From positions 1 to 64,000 of the forward strand of contig CAWIDG010000025.1 of NCBI GenBank assembly GCA_963834875.1: a stretch of DNA of 64,000 bases, read 5' to 3'. Numbering within the stretch: the stretch's first letter is position 1; every line of letters starts with the position of its first letter. A program made the position numbers and the translations under genes. The notes beneath the pieces were generated by a model that did not search any database, was not told the origin of the DNA, and saw nothing but the letters and a program-made list of their open reading frames with translations. This stretch comes from DATAGF01 sp963834875. Lineage in GTDB: Bacteria > Actinomycetota > Thermoleophilia > Miltoncostaeales > Miltoncostaeaceae. This document shows, piece by piece, positions 38,277-48,404 of the stretch.

Positions 38277-39540
38277 GTGCTGAAGACCATCCTCACGTCC
38301 CTCCGCTCGCCGGACCTGCGCAAGAAGCTGGCCTTCACGGCCTTCATCCTGCTCGTCTACCGCTTCGGCTCCTACGTGCCGGTGCCGGGGGTCGACCTCG
38401 ACGCCCTCCAGACCGCGATCGACGAGCGCGGCAGCCGGCTGCTCGACTTCCTCAACCTGTTCGCGGGGGGCGCCCTCACCCGCTTCGCGGTCTTCGCGCT
38501 CGGGATCATGCCCTACATCACCGCGAGCATCATCCTGCAGCTGATGACCGTGGTGGTCCCGCGGCTCGAGGCGCTCCAGAAGGAGGGCGAGAGCGGCCAG
38601 CAGAAGATCACCCAGTACACGCGGTACTTCACGGTCGTGCTGGCGTTCCTGCAGTCGATCGCCTACGTCCTCTACTTCCGCTCCCAGGACGCGCTGCCCG
38701 AACTTCGACGCGAGCGACTTCTACCTGATCGTGCTGACCGTGACGGCGGGAACGGTGCTGCTGATGTGGCTCGGCGAGCTCATCACCCAGCGCGGCGTCG
38801 GCAACGGCATCTCGCTGCTGATCTTCGCGAGCATCGTCGCCTCGGTGCCCGACGCGATCGAGGGCTGGCTGTCGCTGCCGCCGGTGTCCCAGGTGCTGAT
38901 CGGCGTGATCGCCCTCGCCGTCGTCGTCGGCGTCGTGTTCATCAACGAGGGCCAGCGGCGCATCCCGATCCAGTACGCCAAGCGGGTGGTGGGGCGCCGG
39001 ATGACCTCGGGCGGCACGACCTACATGCCGCTGCGCGTGAACATGGCCGGGGTGATCCCGGTGATCTTCGCCTCGTCGGTCGTGATCCTGCCGCCGACGC
39101 TGGCCGAGCTGGGCGGGCGGGGCTCCTTCTTCGAGTCGGTCTCCGACTTCCTGGCCCCGGGGTCCTGGTACTACATCATCTTCGAGGCGCTGCTCATCAT
39201 CCTCTTCACGTACTTCTACACCGCGGTGCAGTTCAACCCGGTGGAGCAGGCCGACAACCTGAAGAAGTACGGGGGCTTCATACCGGGGGTGCGGCCGGGG
39301 CGGCCCACCGCCGTCTACCTCGACCGCGTCCTCACGCGCCTCACCCTGCCCGGGGCCATCTATCTGGCCGCCGTCGCCGAGCTGCCGAACATCGTCTTCC
39401 GCTACCTGCCCGAGTCGAGCGCCTTCTTCGGGGTGCTGGGAGGCACCTCGATCCTGATCGTCGTCGGCGTGGCGCTCGACACGATGCGGCAGATGGAGGC
39501 GCAGCTCATGATGCGCCAGTACGAGGGGTTCCTGAAATAG
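38277..39540 (+). CDS. secY: Protein translocase subunit SecY, one frameshift
   Basis: SecY forms the ten-helix protein-conducting channel in the membrane. GTG 38277 gives MLKTILTSLRSPDLRKKLAF. Conserved FGSYVPVPGVD, GIMPYITASIILQL and QFNPVEQADNLKKYGGFIPG are present. Near 38702 one extra G breaks the frame; removal gives ALPNFDASDFYLIVLTVTAG and a 420-residue protein of normal length. The TAG at 39538-39540 overlaps the adk start region. Confidence 0.95.
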
Positions 39541-40190
39541 CCCGCCTCGTCCTGCTCGGGCCGCCCGGGGCCGGCAAGGGCACCCAGGCCGAGCGCCTTC
39601 GCGAGGAGTACGGGCTGCTGCACCTCGCGACCGGCGACCTCCTGCGCGCCGCCGTGGCGGAGGGCACCGACCTGGGCCGGGAGGCCAAGCGCTACATGGA
39701 CGCGGGCGAGCTGGTGCCGGACGCCGTGGTCGTCGGCATGATCCGCGATCGCCTCGCCGGGGCCGGCGGCGGGGGCTTCCTGCTCGACGGCTTCCCGCGC
39801 TCCATCCCCCAGGCCGACGCCCTCGACGCGATGCTGTCCGAGCTCGGGCTCCCCCTCGACGCGGTCGTCTCTCTCGCGGTGTCGCGCGACGAGCTCGTGC
39901 GCAGGATGGCCGGGCGGTGGATCTGCCGCCGCTGCGGGCGCTCGTTCCACGAGGTCTTCAACCCGTACCCGGGCGATCCGTGCCCGGCCGGAGGCGGGCG
40001 GTGCGACCTCTACCAGCGCGACGACGACAAGCCCGAGACCGTGCGGAACCGGCTGTCGGTCTACGAGGAGCAGACCGCCCCCCTGATCGACTACTACCGC
40101 TCCCGCGGCCTGCTGCGCGAGGTTGACGGCGAGCGGCCCCCGGACGAGGTCTATGCCCAGATCGTCTCGCACGTCCCGGCGTCCGCGTAA
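39537..40190 (+). CDS. adk: Adenylate kinase, apparent ATA start codon
   Basis: This enzyme interconverts AMP + ATP and 2 ADP. The P-loop LLGPPGAGKGTQAERL begins only six residues into the frame. No ATG, GTG or TTG exists upstream in frame over secY. The codon at the expected place is ATA (39537-39539), overlapping the secY TAG, with GAGGGG about eight bases upstream. GFLLDGFPRS and the LID (CRRCGRSFHEVFNPYPGDPC then QRDDDKPETVRNRL) are typical; four Cys in the LID suggest zinc binding. The 217-residue product overlaps map by 38 bases. Confidence 0.93.
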   Translation: MARLVLLGPPGAGKGTQAERLREEYGLLHLATGDLLRAAVAEGTDLGREAKRYMDAGELVPDAVVVGMIRDRLAGAGGGGFLLDGFPRSIPQADALDAMLSELGLPLDAVVSLAVSRDELVRRMAGRWICRRCGRSFHEVFNPYPGDPCPAGGGRCDLYQRDDDKPETVRNRLSVYEEQTAPLIDYYRSRGLLREVDGERPPDEVYAQIVSHVPASA

Positions 40191-40995
40191 GCCGCCGCCT
40201 CCCCGCCGCAGCGCCGGCGCGCCGCCGGCGCCGCGTGGCATCGTCCCGAAGACCCCGGGCGAGATCGACGCCATGGCGGCCTCGGGCGCCGTCCTCGCCG
40301 AGACGCACGACGCGCTGGCAGCCGAGGTCGGGGTCGGCGTCACGACCGCCCACCTGGACGCGGTCGCCGAGGAGCTGATCCGCTCGCGCGGCGGCGTGCC
40401 CGCCTTCAAGGACTATCCGGGCCCGACGCCCTACCCGGCCTCCATCTGCACCTCCGTGAACGACGAGGTCGTCCACGGCATCCCCGACGGCTACGCGCTG
40501 CGCGACGGCGACGTCCTGTCGCTCGACGTGGGCGTGATCCTCGACGGCTGGGTGACCGACGCGGCCCGCACGCACGCGGTGGGGACGGTGTCGCCGATCG
40601 CCGCCCGCCTCATCGAGTCCACCCGCCGCGCGCTGGAGCGGGGCGTCGCCGCCGCCCGCGCCGGCGGCCACCTGGGCGACATCGGCCACGCCGTCCAGAC
40701 CGAGGTCGAGGCGGCCGGGTTCTCGGTCGTGCAGAGCCTCGTCGGCCACGGCGTCGGCCGCTCGATGCACGAGGAGCCCCAGGTCCCCAACTTCGGCCGC
40801 CCGGGCACCGGCGTCGAGCTCCCCGAGGGGCTGGTGATCGCCATCGAGCCCATGGTCAACGCCGGCGCCCACGAGGTGGTCCTGGGCGAGGACGGCTGGA
40901 CGATCACCTCGAAGGACGGGTCGCTGTCGGCGCACTGGGAGCACACCGTCGCGGTCACGGCCGACGGGCCGAGGATCCTCACGCGGGCGGGCTGA
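40153..40995 (+). CDS. map: Type I methionine aminopeptidase
   Basis: It removes the initiator Met from new proteins. ATG 40153 gives 280 residues with a basic/Pro-rich N-terminal extension of about 30 residues (RSSRTSRRPRKPPPPRRS) before IVPKTPGEIDAMAASG. Metal ligands are visible in order: Asp in LSLDVGVILDG, Asp in WVTDAARTHAVG, His in VGHGVGRSMHEEP, Glu in VIAIEPMVN and Glu in HWEHTVAV. In most actinobacteria infA follows; here it does not. Confidence 0.95.
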   Translation: MPRSSRTSRRPRKPPPPRRSAGAPPAPRGIVPKTPGEIDAMAASGAVLAETHDALAAEVGVGVTTAHLDAVAEELIRSRGGVPAFKDYPGPTPYPASICTSVNDEVVHGIPDGYALRDGDVLSLDVGVILDGWVTDAARTHAVGTVSPIAARLIESTRRALERGVAAARAGGHLGDIGHAVQTEVEAAGFSVVQSLVGHGVGRSMHEEPQVPNFGRPGTGVELPEGLVIAIEPMVNAGAHEVVLGEDGWTITSKDGSLSAHWEHTVAVTADGPRILTRAG

Positions 40996-41102
40996 GCGGA
41001 GGGCCGCGCCATGGCGCGGGGCCTGGATCGCGGCACCCTGGCCACGGCGGCCGCGCACCCAGGCGGGATGCGCCGGCCGGCCCTCGGTGAGATGGTGCCG
41101 CG

Positions 41103-42754
41103 ATGACCTGGCGGCGGGTGGCGCTGGCGGGGCTGCTGGTCGCGGTGGCGACGGCGGGGACGGCCGCGGCCGCGGGCCGCACGTGGCACCCCGCGCTCAC
41201 CATCACGCCCCGCGGCGCCGAGCCGGGCGACCCCTCGGCGGCGGCCGGAACCGGCGGCGAGGCGCTGGCGGCGTTCAGCTCGACCATCAAGGGGCGCAGC
41301 CGCATCGAGGCCCGCGTCCGCGATCCCGCCAACGCACCCTGGGTACCGGTGCTGCTCTCGGGGACCTTCCCCACCGCGCCCGCGCCGCCGGCGGCCGCGA
41401 TCGAGACGGCCGGCCGCGCGGTCGTCGCCTGGCGGATCCCCGGTGGCGCGATCCGCTCCGCGGTGAGGGACCGGCCCCACGGCGACTGGCGCGTGGTCCC
41501 GGTGGCGCCCGGGAGCGTCGTGGACGACGACCTCGGCTTCCGGAGCGCCCAGGCGACCATGGACTCCGTCGACCGCTCCGCGGCGCTCATCTGGGCCGAG
41601 CGCGCCGGGGGGGCATGGACCGTGCGCGCCGCGCGCCGTGCCGGCACCGGCGCGGCGTGGGCCGAGACGCCGCCGCTGGCCCTCGGCCCGGGCGCGGAGG
41701 AGCCGTCCCTCGCCCTTTCCCCGGACGGGACCGCCGCCGTCGCCTGGACCGTGCCCCCCGCCCCGGGGTTCTTCGTGACGGGGCCGCTCCACGCCGCGGT
41801 GCGCTCGACCGACGGCGCATGGACCGCGGTCACGCCCCTGGCGGCGGACGGCGCCCGCATCCCCTCGGCGGCGGCCGGCTACGACGGCCGGGCCGCCGTG
41901 GCCTGGGAGGACCGCTCCGCCGCGACGCCGCAGGTCACGGTCGCCGAGGCCGGCCTCGGCACCGCCTGGGGCGCGCCGCAGCCCGTGGCGCCGGGAGAGG
42001 CGCCGCGGGTCGGCGCGAACGCGTCCGGCGACCTCGTGCTCAGCTGGGGAGGGGTCGGGAACCCGTTTGCCACGCCCATACTGGCCGCGGTGAAGCCGGC
42101 AGGCGCCCCCTGGCCGGCGGGCAGGCAGCTCAGCCCCGGCGAGGACCTCACGTGGGTCGAGGCGTCCCTGGCGCGGGTGGCGATCGGCGGCACCGGGCGG
42201 GGCTTCGTCGCCTTCCTCGACCAGGAGGGGCCCGGCTCGGCGACGGCGACCCTGGCGGCGGCCCGCCCCGGCGAGTCGTGGACCACGGCCGAGGTGCCGG
42301 TGGGGGGCGACCTGTTCGGCATCGCGCTGTCCGCGTCGTCGGGGGGAACGGCCTGGCCGTCCTCCCCTCCGAGAGCGGCGACGGGCGGGCCCTGAAGGCC
42401 GCCGACTTCGACAGCTACCCGCGGCCGGTCCTCACCGCCGGGCTGGCCGGCGTGCGCCGGGCCGGCGGCACGGTCGCGTGGACGGCCGTCGTGCGCAACC
42501 GGGGGCGCGTCGCGGCCCAGGGCGTGCGCCTGCGCCTCGGCATCTGCTGCGGCACCCACCTGGTTGCGGCCAGCCCCGGCGGCACCCGCTCGGGCCTGCA
42601 GGTCACGTGGACGGTTCCGCGGCTGGCGGTCGGGCGCAGCGCCACCGTCCGGCTCACGGTCAGGCCGCCGCCGCGATCCACGGGACGCCTCAGCGGCTCG
42701 TTCTCGGCCGTCGCCCTCCCGCCGGCCGCCCTCTCGGAGCTGCCCCGCCGCTGA
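41103..42754 (+). CDS. Exported protein with C-terminal DUF11-like domain, one frameshift
   Basis: ATG 41103 leads into a signal peptide (RVALAGLLVAVATAGTAAAA). About 380 residues of repeating beta-strand blocks follow, with recurring patterns such as GTAAVAWTV, GRAAVAWED and GDLVLSWGG, suggesting a beta-propeller. The last 110 residues (GTVAWTAVVRNRGRVAAQGV, VTWTVPRLAVGRSATVRLTV) look like a DUF11/CARDB-type surface domain. A G6 run near 42340 appears to lack one G; restoring it gives 550 residues. It is the first of an accessory block between map and rpmJ. Function unknown; extracellular. Confidence 0.65.
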
Positions 42755-42831
42755 CGGGGACCACGACCGCGACTGGTCGCAAGGCGAGTGGCGAGCGAGG
42801 TCGACTCATGACAGGTGTCCGGACGAGTCCT

Positions 42832-42854
42832 CCGTCGCGCCGCCGCCGCGACGG
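42832..42854. terminator. Hairpin in the 42755-42915 intergenic region
   Basis: CCGTCGCG (42832-42839) and CGCGACGG (42847-42854) form a perfect 8-bp stem with a 7-nt loop. No T-run follows. It may terminate the preceding gene or lie in the leader of the next one. Confidence 0.4.
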
Positions 42855-42915
42855 CCCCGGCCCTAGCGAGGGGGGCTTGCCCGGTCGGGCGGAACCTGGG
42901 CAAAGTTGCCGTGCG

Positions 42916-44761
42916 ATGTCGCGAATCCTCCGCGTCCTGCTCGCCCTCGGGGCCACGCTCGGGGTCGCCGGCGCCGCTCAGGGCGCGACGATCCCGGTCA
43001 CCACGCCCTCCGACGGGATCGCCGCCGACGGGGCGTGCTCCCTGCGCGAGGCCGTGACCGCCTCCCGGGACAACGCGCCCTACCAGGGCTGCCCCGCCGG
43101 CGACGCCGCCGGGACGGACTCCATCCTGCTCGACGCGAGGGACTACGTCCTCTCGCTCGCGGGCTCGGGCGAAGGGACCAACCTGACCGGCGACCTCGAC
43201 ACGGGCGTCCAGTCGCTGCGGATCGTCGGCCGGGGGGCGGGGATCACCGCGCTCGACGCGAACCGCATCGACCGCGCCTTCGACGTGGTCGAGGGCGCGA
43301 GCCTGGCGCTCGCGGACCTCACCGTCCGCAACGGCTTGACGCCGACGGGCGACCCGGGCGAGGAGGGAGGAGGGGTGCGCAGCCAGGGCTCCCTCTCGGT
43401 GCTCCGGGTCGCCTTCGTCGCCAACGTCGCGGGCGACGGCTCGTCGGGCGCCGTCGTCGGTGGCGGCGGGTCCGGGGGTGCGATCTCGAGCCGGCCTGGG
43501 AACAGCGGCGCCCCGAGTCTGACCGTGAGCGACTCGAGCTTCATCGGCAACCGGGCCGGGAACGGCGGCGACTACACCGCCGCGGGCAGCAGCAACGGCG
43601 GCGTCGGCGGGCGCGGGGGCGCCCTCGAGATCCAGGCGGGCCTGGCGTCGATCTCGGGGACCACCTTCAGCGGCAACAGCGCCGGCGAGGGGGGGAACGG
43701 CGGGGGGATGGCACCGCTGAACCCGGGCGGCGAGGGCGGAGACGGCGGGGCGATCTACGTCGCCTTCTCGACGATGACGGTCACCACGAGCACCTTCGCA
43801 TCCAACCGCGCAGGGGCCGGCGGGCTCGCCGGCGGCGACCCGGCGGCGCCGGCGCGGGGCGGCGGCGGGGGCGCCTGGTTCGCCGACTCGAGCTCCACGG
43901 CGAGCGCGGCCTGGTCCACCTTCGCCGGCAACCTCCGCGGGCCGGTCTCCTTCGCCAACGCCGCGAACGGCCTCGACCGGCGGCCGCGCCGAGGCCTCCA
44001 TCCTGGCCGACCCCGCCCCGGCGTGCCAGGGCGCGACCGCCGGCCCGCTGCGCAACGTCGCGCTGCCCGGCGACCCCAGCTGCCCCGGCCCGCGCCTCGA
44101 CGGCGATCCGCTGCTCGGCCCCCTCGCCGCCAACGGCGGGCCGACGCAGACGCTGCTGCCAGGGCCTGGGAGCGCGGCCATCGACGCCCTGGCCGGGGCG
44201 GCCTGCCCGGCGACCGACCAGCGCGGCCTGCCCCGGCCGGCCGGCTCGGCGGCTGCGACGCGGGCGCCGTCGAGGTGCAGCCGCCCCCGGCGGGCGCTGC
44301 GGCCGCGCCCCGCACCACCGCGACCGCCAAGGCCCGCCGCCTCTCGGCCCTGCGCCTGAGCCCGGCCGCCTTCCGCGCCGCCGCATCCGGCGGCAGCATC
44401 GGCGCGCTGGCCAAGGCCCTCCAGCAGCGCAAGCCGATCGGCACCACCGTGCGCTACACCCTTGACGGCGCCGCCCGGGTCACCTTCACCATCACCAAGC
44501 CGGCTGCCGGCCGCCGAGGTGGGCAGGCGCTGCGTGAAGCCGGCCGCCGCCCGGCCGGGCGCTCGGCGCTGCGTGCGCACCCAGAAGCTGAAGGGCAGCT
44601 TCGCCCACCAGGGCGCCGCCGGCCAGAACAGCTTCCGCTTCACCGGCCGCCTGCGCCGCAAGGCCCTGGCGCTCGGGCCCTACCGCCTGGTGGCCAGGCT
44701 GCCGCGGCCCGCCACCGGGCGCGCCGCCCTGGCCGGCAAGGCATTCCGGATCGTGCGCTGA
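42916..44761 (+). CDS. Secreted CSLREA-domain right-handed beta-helix protein, three frameshifts
   Basis: ATG 42916; signal peptide RILRVLLALGATLGVAGAAQ. The N-terminal marker CSLREAVTASRDNAPYQG identifies the CSLREA group. A Gly/Ser/Asn-rich beta-helix follows, with repeated units such as FVANVAG, FIGNRAG, FSGNSAG and FASNRAG. After CDAGAVEV comes a basic C-terminal domain seen in many actinobacterial surface proteins (VRYTLDGAARVTFTI, KLKGSFAHQGAAGQNSFRF). Indels near 43980, 44265 and 44515 must be corrected, giving about 614 residues. Likely a cell-surface adhesin or polysaccharide-binding protein (inference). Confidence 0.75.
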
Positions 44762-44788
44762 CGCCCGCCCGGCCGCGGTGCTGACGGG

Positions 44789-45624
44789 CTAGTCGTAGGT
44801 CGCCTCCAGGCGGGAACAGAGCTCGCGGTCGTGACTGGGGATCGCCAGGGCGTCGGGATGCGCCCGCACGAACGCGCGCGCCTCGTCGCCGGAGCGGAGG
44901 TAGGCGTCCTGATCCACGACCACGCCGTCGATCAGCCGCTCCTCGAGCTCGAGCGTCGACATGGCCGAAGTCGCCGGCGACGAGGGCGTAGCGGCCACTG
45001 AGCCGCAGCAGCACCGACTGGTGCCCGGGGGAGTGCCCCGGGCTCGAGATCAGCCGCACCAGCCCGTCGCCGAAGAGGTCGATGGTCCGGCTGAAGCTCT
45101 CGAAGGCCTCTGCGTCCGGTCCCGAGTAGTCGAACCTCGCGCCAGCGATCGATCGTCGCCAGGTGGGACTTGACGTAGGGGCCGGGGCCGGACGCGGCGG
45201 CCCGCTCGGCGCGGTCCACGACGAACGTGGCCTGCGGCCACTGGGCGCTGCCGCTGATGTGGTCATCGTGCAGGTGCGTCATCACGACGCTCGACACCTG
45301 TGCCGGGTCGACGCCGCGCGCGGTCACCTGCTCCGGCAGGCTCGGCCCGGCGAGCCGGTGCTTGAGCACCACCGTGCCGAAGACGACGCCCAGGGTCCGC
45401 TTGGGATCGGCGGCGATCGAGGGGTCGTATCCCACGTCGGTCAGGAACGGGCCGGCGCCCGGATGCTCGACGAGGAAGGCCGGCACCGGGTACCACAGCG
45501 CCGCGCGAGCCAGGGACCCCAGCAGCGTCCGCGGAAGCTTCGGCGGACCGCGTCGCGGCGGCCGGGGCGCGATCGTCCGCATCTGGATCTCGCCCGTGAC
45601 CATCGGGTGCAGGCGCACGCTCAC
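44789..45624 (-). CDS. Metallo-beta-lactamase-fold hydrolase (AHL-lactonase-like), two frameshifts
   Basis: The start at 45624 gives MSVRLHPMVTGEIQMRTIAP. VVMTHLHDDHISGSAQWPQA carries the HxHxDH zinc motif, SSPGHSPGHQSVLLRLSGRY the later His, and VAGDFGH the bridging Asp. Two extra bases (near 45143 and 44968) need removal, giving about 277 residues. The C-terminus IPSHDRELCSRLEATYD is typical of AttM/AiiA-type lactonases. Specificity is unknown. It opposes all surrounding ribosomal genes. Confidence 0.75.
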
Positions 45625-45810
45625 GCGGCGCGAGTGATACCAGAATGACCGTGCAGTCGGGTCCTGCGGCGAGGAGAAGGACGCCGACCCCCTCCCCTCA
45701 GGACGGCCTCCGAGGGGCGGTGCACACCCGGCACGATCGCGGTGCTAACATCAGCGGTCGCTCGCGGGGGCACCCGCGGGCTGCCCGCGCCCAGGTCCGA
45801 AGGGGATCCG

Positions 45811-45924
45811 TTGAAGGTCCGTGCCTCAGTGAAGCCGATCTGCGAGAAGTGCCGCGTCATCAAGCGGCACGGCAAGCTGCTCGTGATCTGCCCGAACGCC
45901 CGCCACAAGCAGGTGCAGGGCTGA
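45811..45924 (+). CDS. rpmJ: 50S ribosomal protein bL36
   Basis: TTG 45811 with AAGGGG at 45800-45805; 37 residues: MKVRASVKPICEKCRVIKRH followed by GKLLVICPNARHKQVQG. CxxC plus C and H supply the zinc site of the C+ form. A possible -10 (TAACAT, 45746-45751) lies upstream, so this sub-operon seems to have its own promoter after the accessory block. infA, the usual upstream neighbour, is not present between map and this gene. Confidence 0.95.
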   Translation: MKVRASVKPICEKCRVIKRHGKLLVICPNARHKQVQG

Positions 45925-46295
45925 TGGCGCGCATCGCCGGCGTCAACATCCCCCGCGAGAAGCGGATCGAGATCGGGCTGACCTACATCTACGGCATCGG
46001 CCGCTCGACGGCCAACACGGTGCTCGAGGCGACGGGCATCAACCGCGACACGTACGTGCGCGACCTCACCGAGGAGGAGGTCGGCCGCCTGCGCGACGTC
46101 ATCGAGAAGACGCTGTCCGTCGAGGGCGACCTGCGCCGGGAGCGCTCGAACGACATCAAGCGCCTGATGGAGATCGGCTGCTACCGCGGCCTGCGCCACC
46201 GGCGCGGCCTCCCAGTCCGCGGCCAGCGCACCAAGACGAACGCCCGCACACGCAAGGGCCCCAAGCGCACGGTTGGCAAGCGCAAGGGCGTCTAG
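45924..46295 (+). CDS. rpsM: 30S ribosomal protein uS13
   Basis: ATG 45924 overlaps the rpmJ stop; 123 residues (MARIAGVNIPREKRIEIGLT). The helix-two-turn-helix region and RHRRGLPVRGQRTKTNARTR are intact. It contacts the P-site tRNA and uS19. Confidence 0.97.
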   Translation: MARIAGVNIPREKRIEIGLTYIYGIGRSTANTVLEATGINRDTYVRDLTEEEVGRLRDVIEKTLSVEGDLRRERSNDIKRLMEIGCYRGLRHRRGLPVRGQRTKTNARTRKGPKRTVGKRKGV

Positions 46296-46334
46296 GCCAG
46301 GACCCGCGCTGAGAATCCCGGACCGAGGAGCCCC

Positions 46335-46733
46335 TTGGCACGACCGAAGGTGACCCGTGGCCGCACCCGGCGGCGCGCGCGGAAGAACGTCCCGGTGGGG
46401 AACGCCCACATCAAGACGTCCTTCAACAACACGATCGTGACCCTGACCGACAAGCAGGGCAACGTGATCGCCTGGGAGACCGCCGGCTCGGCCGGCTTCA
46501 AGGGCTCGCGCAAGAGCACGCCCTTCGCCGCCCAGGTCACGGCGGACTCCGCCGCCCGGAAGGGCATGGAGCACGGGCTCCAGAAGGTGGACGTCTACGT
46601 GAAGGGCCCCGGCTCCGGCCGCGAGACCGCGATCCGCTCGCTGCAGGCGGCCGGCATCGAGGTCGCCTCGGTCACCGACGTCACCCCGGTCCCCCACAAC
46701 GGCTGCCGCCCCCGCAAGCGGCGCCGGGTATAA
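46335..46733 (+). CDS. rpsK: 30S ribosomal protein uS11
   Basis: TTG 46335; 132 residues. KTSFNNTIVTLTDKQGNVIA and VTPVPHNGCRPRKRRRV are diagnostic. Complete, 39 bases after rpsM. Confidence 0.97.
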   Translation: MARPKVTRGRTRRRARKNVPVGNAHIKTSFNNTIVTLTDKQGNVIAWETAGSAGFKGSRKSTPFAAQVTADSAARKGMEHGLQKVDVYVKGPGSGRETAIRSLQAAGIEVASVTDVTPVPHNGCRPRKRRRV

Positions 46734-46743
46734 GGGGGCGCCG

Positions 46744-47346
46744 ATGGCCCGCTACACCGGCCCCCAGGTGAAGCTCTCGCGCCGCGAGGGCGTCGCCCTG
46801 ACGGACAAGTGCCAGAAGTACCTCGACCGCCGCCCGTATCCGCCCGGGGAGCACGGGCGCGGCCGCATCCGCCAGAGCGAGTACCTGCTCCAGCTGCGCG
46901 AGAAGCAGAAGACGCGCCGCTTCTACGGGGTCCTCGAGAAGCAGTTCCGCCGCTACTACGAGAAGGCGAGCCGGCAGCCCGGGATCACCGGCGAGAACCT
47001 GCTCCGCATGCTCGAGCAGCGGCTCGACAACGTCGTCTACCGCCTCGGCTTCGCCGCCACGCGCCGCCAGGCGCGCCAGCTCGTGAACCACGGGCACTTC
47101 CGGGTGAACGGCGAGAAGGTGAACATCCCGAGCTACCAGGTGCGGCCGGACGACGTCATCACCGTGAAGCCGGGCTCGAGCGCCGAGCCCATCATCCGCG
47201 CCGCCACCGAGCTCGTGGCCTCGGTCGCGCCCTGGCTCCAGGCCGACTACGACGCGCTCAACGGCAAGGTCCTGAAGGTCCCGGAGCGCACCGAGATCGA
47301 CACGCCGGTGAGCGAGCAGCTCATCGTGGAGTACTACTCGAAGTAA
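46744..47346 (+). CDS. rpsD: 30S ribosomal protein uS4
   Basis: ATG 46744; 200 residues. The S4 RNA-binding domain LEQRLDNVVYRLGFAATRRQ and ARQLVNHGHFRVNGEKVNIP is intact. The N-terminal Cys pattern of zinc-type S4 is absent (only one Cys, CQKYLDRR), so this is the zinc-free form. Confidence 0.97.
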   Translation: MARYTGPQVKLSRREGVALTDKCQKYLDRRPYPPGEHGRGRIRQSEYLLQLREKQKTRRFYGVLEKQFRRYYEKASRQPGITGENLLRMLEQRLDNVVYRLGFAATRRQARQLVNHGHFRVNGEKVNIPSYQVRPDDVITVKPGSSAEPIIRAATELVASVAPWLQADYDALNGKVLKVPERTEIDTPVSEQLIVEYYSK

Positions 47347-47455
47347 CGTCAGCGGGCCGACCGCGATGGCCTCCGTCCGTGACGCGCGGGCGGGGAGCCG
47401 ATGCCCGGCCCGGTCACCGCGTCGTTCCGGCCCCGTGCCGGAGAAGGAGTTGCAC

Positions 47456-48397
47456 GTGCTGGACATCCAGTCCCCGCGCATGACCTACGAGCCGGTCAGC
47501 GAGACCCTCGGCCGCTTCGAGGTCGAGCCCCTCGACCGCGGCTTCGGCCACACCTTCGGCAACAGCCTGCGGCGCGTGCTGCTGTCGTCGCTCGAGGGCG
47601 CCGCCGTCACGTCCGTCCGCATCGAGGGCGTGCAGCACGAGTTCACGACGATCCCGGGCGTCCGCGAGGACGTCACCGACATCATCCTCAACCTCCGCGA
47701 GATGGTCTGCCGCCTGCACGGCGAGATCGGCGAGATCGAGGTGGAGCTGTCGCGGGTCGGCCCCGGCCAGGTGACGGCCGCCGACATCTCGGCGCCGGCG
47801 GACCTCGAGATCCTCAACCCGGAGCTCGAGATCGCCAACCTGGAGGGGGGCGCCCGCCTCGACATGATCCTGACGATCTCGCGAGGCCGCGGCTACGTGC
47901 CCGCCGAGCTCAACAAGGGCCCGGGCACGACGATCGGCGTGATCCCGGTGGACTCCAACTTCTCGCCGGTGCTGCGCGTGCGCTACGAGGTGTCGCCGGC
48001 CCGCGTGGGCCAGCGCACCGACTACGACAAGCTGTCGCTCGAGATCCAGACCGACGGCAGCGTCGACCCGCGCGGCGCCCTCTCCGAGGCCGCGGGCAGC
48101 CTGATCGGCCGGCTGGCGATCTTCGCCGACCCCGAGGCGACCAAGATGCTCGGGGAGCCGGTCGTCGAGGAGCCGCCGCCCGGCGGCGGGATGCACGACA
48201 TCATGATCGAGGAGCTCGAGCTGGGCGTGCGCTCCTACAACTGCCTCAAGCGCGTGGGCGTCGAGACGATCGGCGACCTGATCTCGAAGACGGAGGCCGA
48301 GCTCTCGGCCATCCCCAACTTCGGGAAGAAGAGCATCGAGGAGGTCAAGGAGAACCTCGCCGCGCACGGCCTCGCGCTGCGCAGCGACGACGAATAG
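47456..48397 (+). CDS. rpoA: DNA-directed RNA polymerase subunit alpha
   Basis: GTG 47456 is preceded by AAGGAG at 47444-47449; an in-frame upstream ATG only adds a basic leader. The 313-residue product has the NTD dimer motif GFGHTFGNSLRRVLLSSLEG and the CTD (IEELELGVRSYNCLKRVGVE, NFGKKSIEEVKENLAAHGL) that contacts DNA UP elements and activators. Complete. Confidence 0.97.
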   Translation: MLDIQSPRMTYEPVSETLGRFEVEPLDRGFGHTFGNSLRRVLLSSLEGAAVTSVRIEGVQHEFTTIPGVREDVTDIILNLREMVCRLHGEIGEIEVELSRVGPGQVTAADISAPADLEILNPELEIANLEGGARLDMILTISRGRGYVPAELNKGPGTTIGVIPVDSNFSPVLRVRYEVSPARVGQRTDYDKLSLEIQTDGSVDPRGALSEAAGSLIGRLAIFADPEATKMLGEPVVEEPPPGGGMHDIMIEELELGVRSYNCLKRVGVETIGDLISKTEAELSAIPNFGKKSIEEVKENLAAHGLALRSDDE

Positions 48398-48404
48398 GAC
48401 CGCC

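Noticed and set aside
38277..40190. Single 637-codon SecY-adenylate kinase fusion
   Set aside because: The middle is an out-of-frame reading of secY after a one-base insertion; secY and adk are separate genes.
41004..41019. Palindrome CCGCGCCATGGCGCGG after map as a terminator
   Set aside because: It is a perfect 16-bp palindrome without a loop or T-run; it could be a protein-binding site, but one copy is weak evidence.
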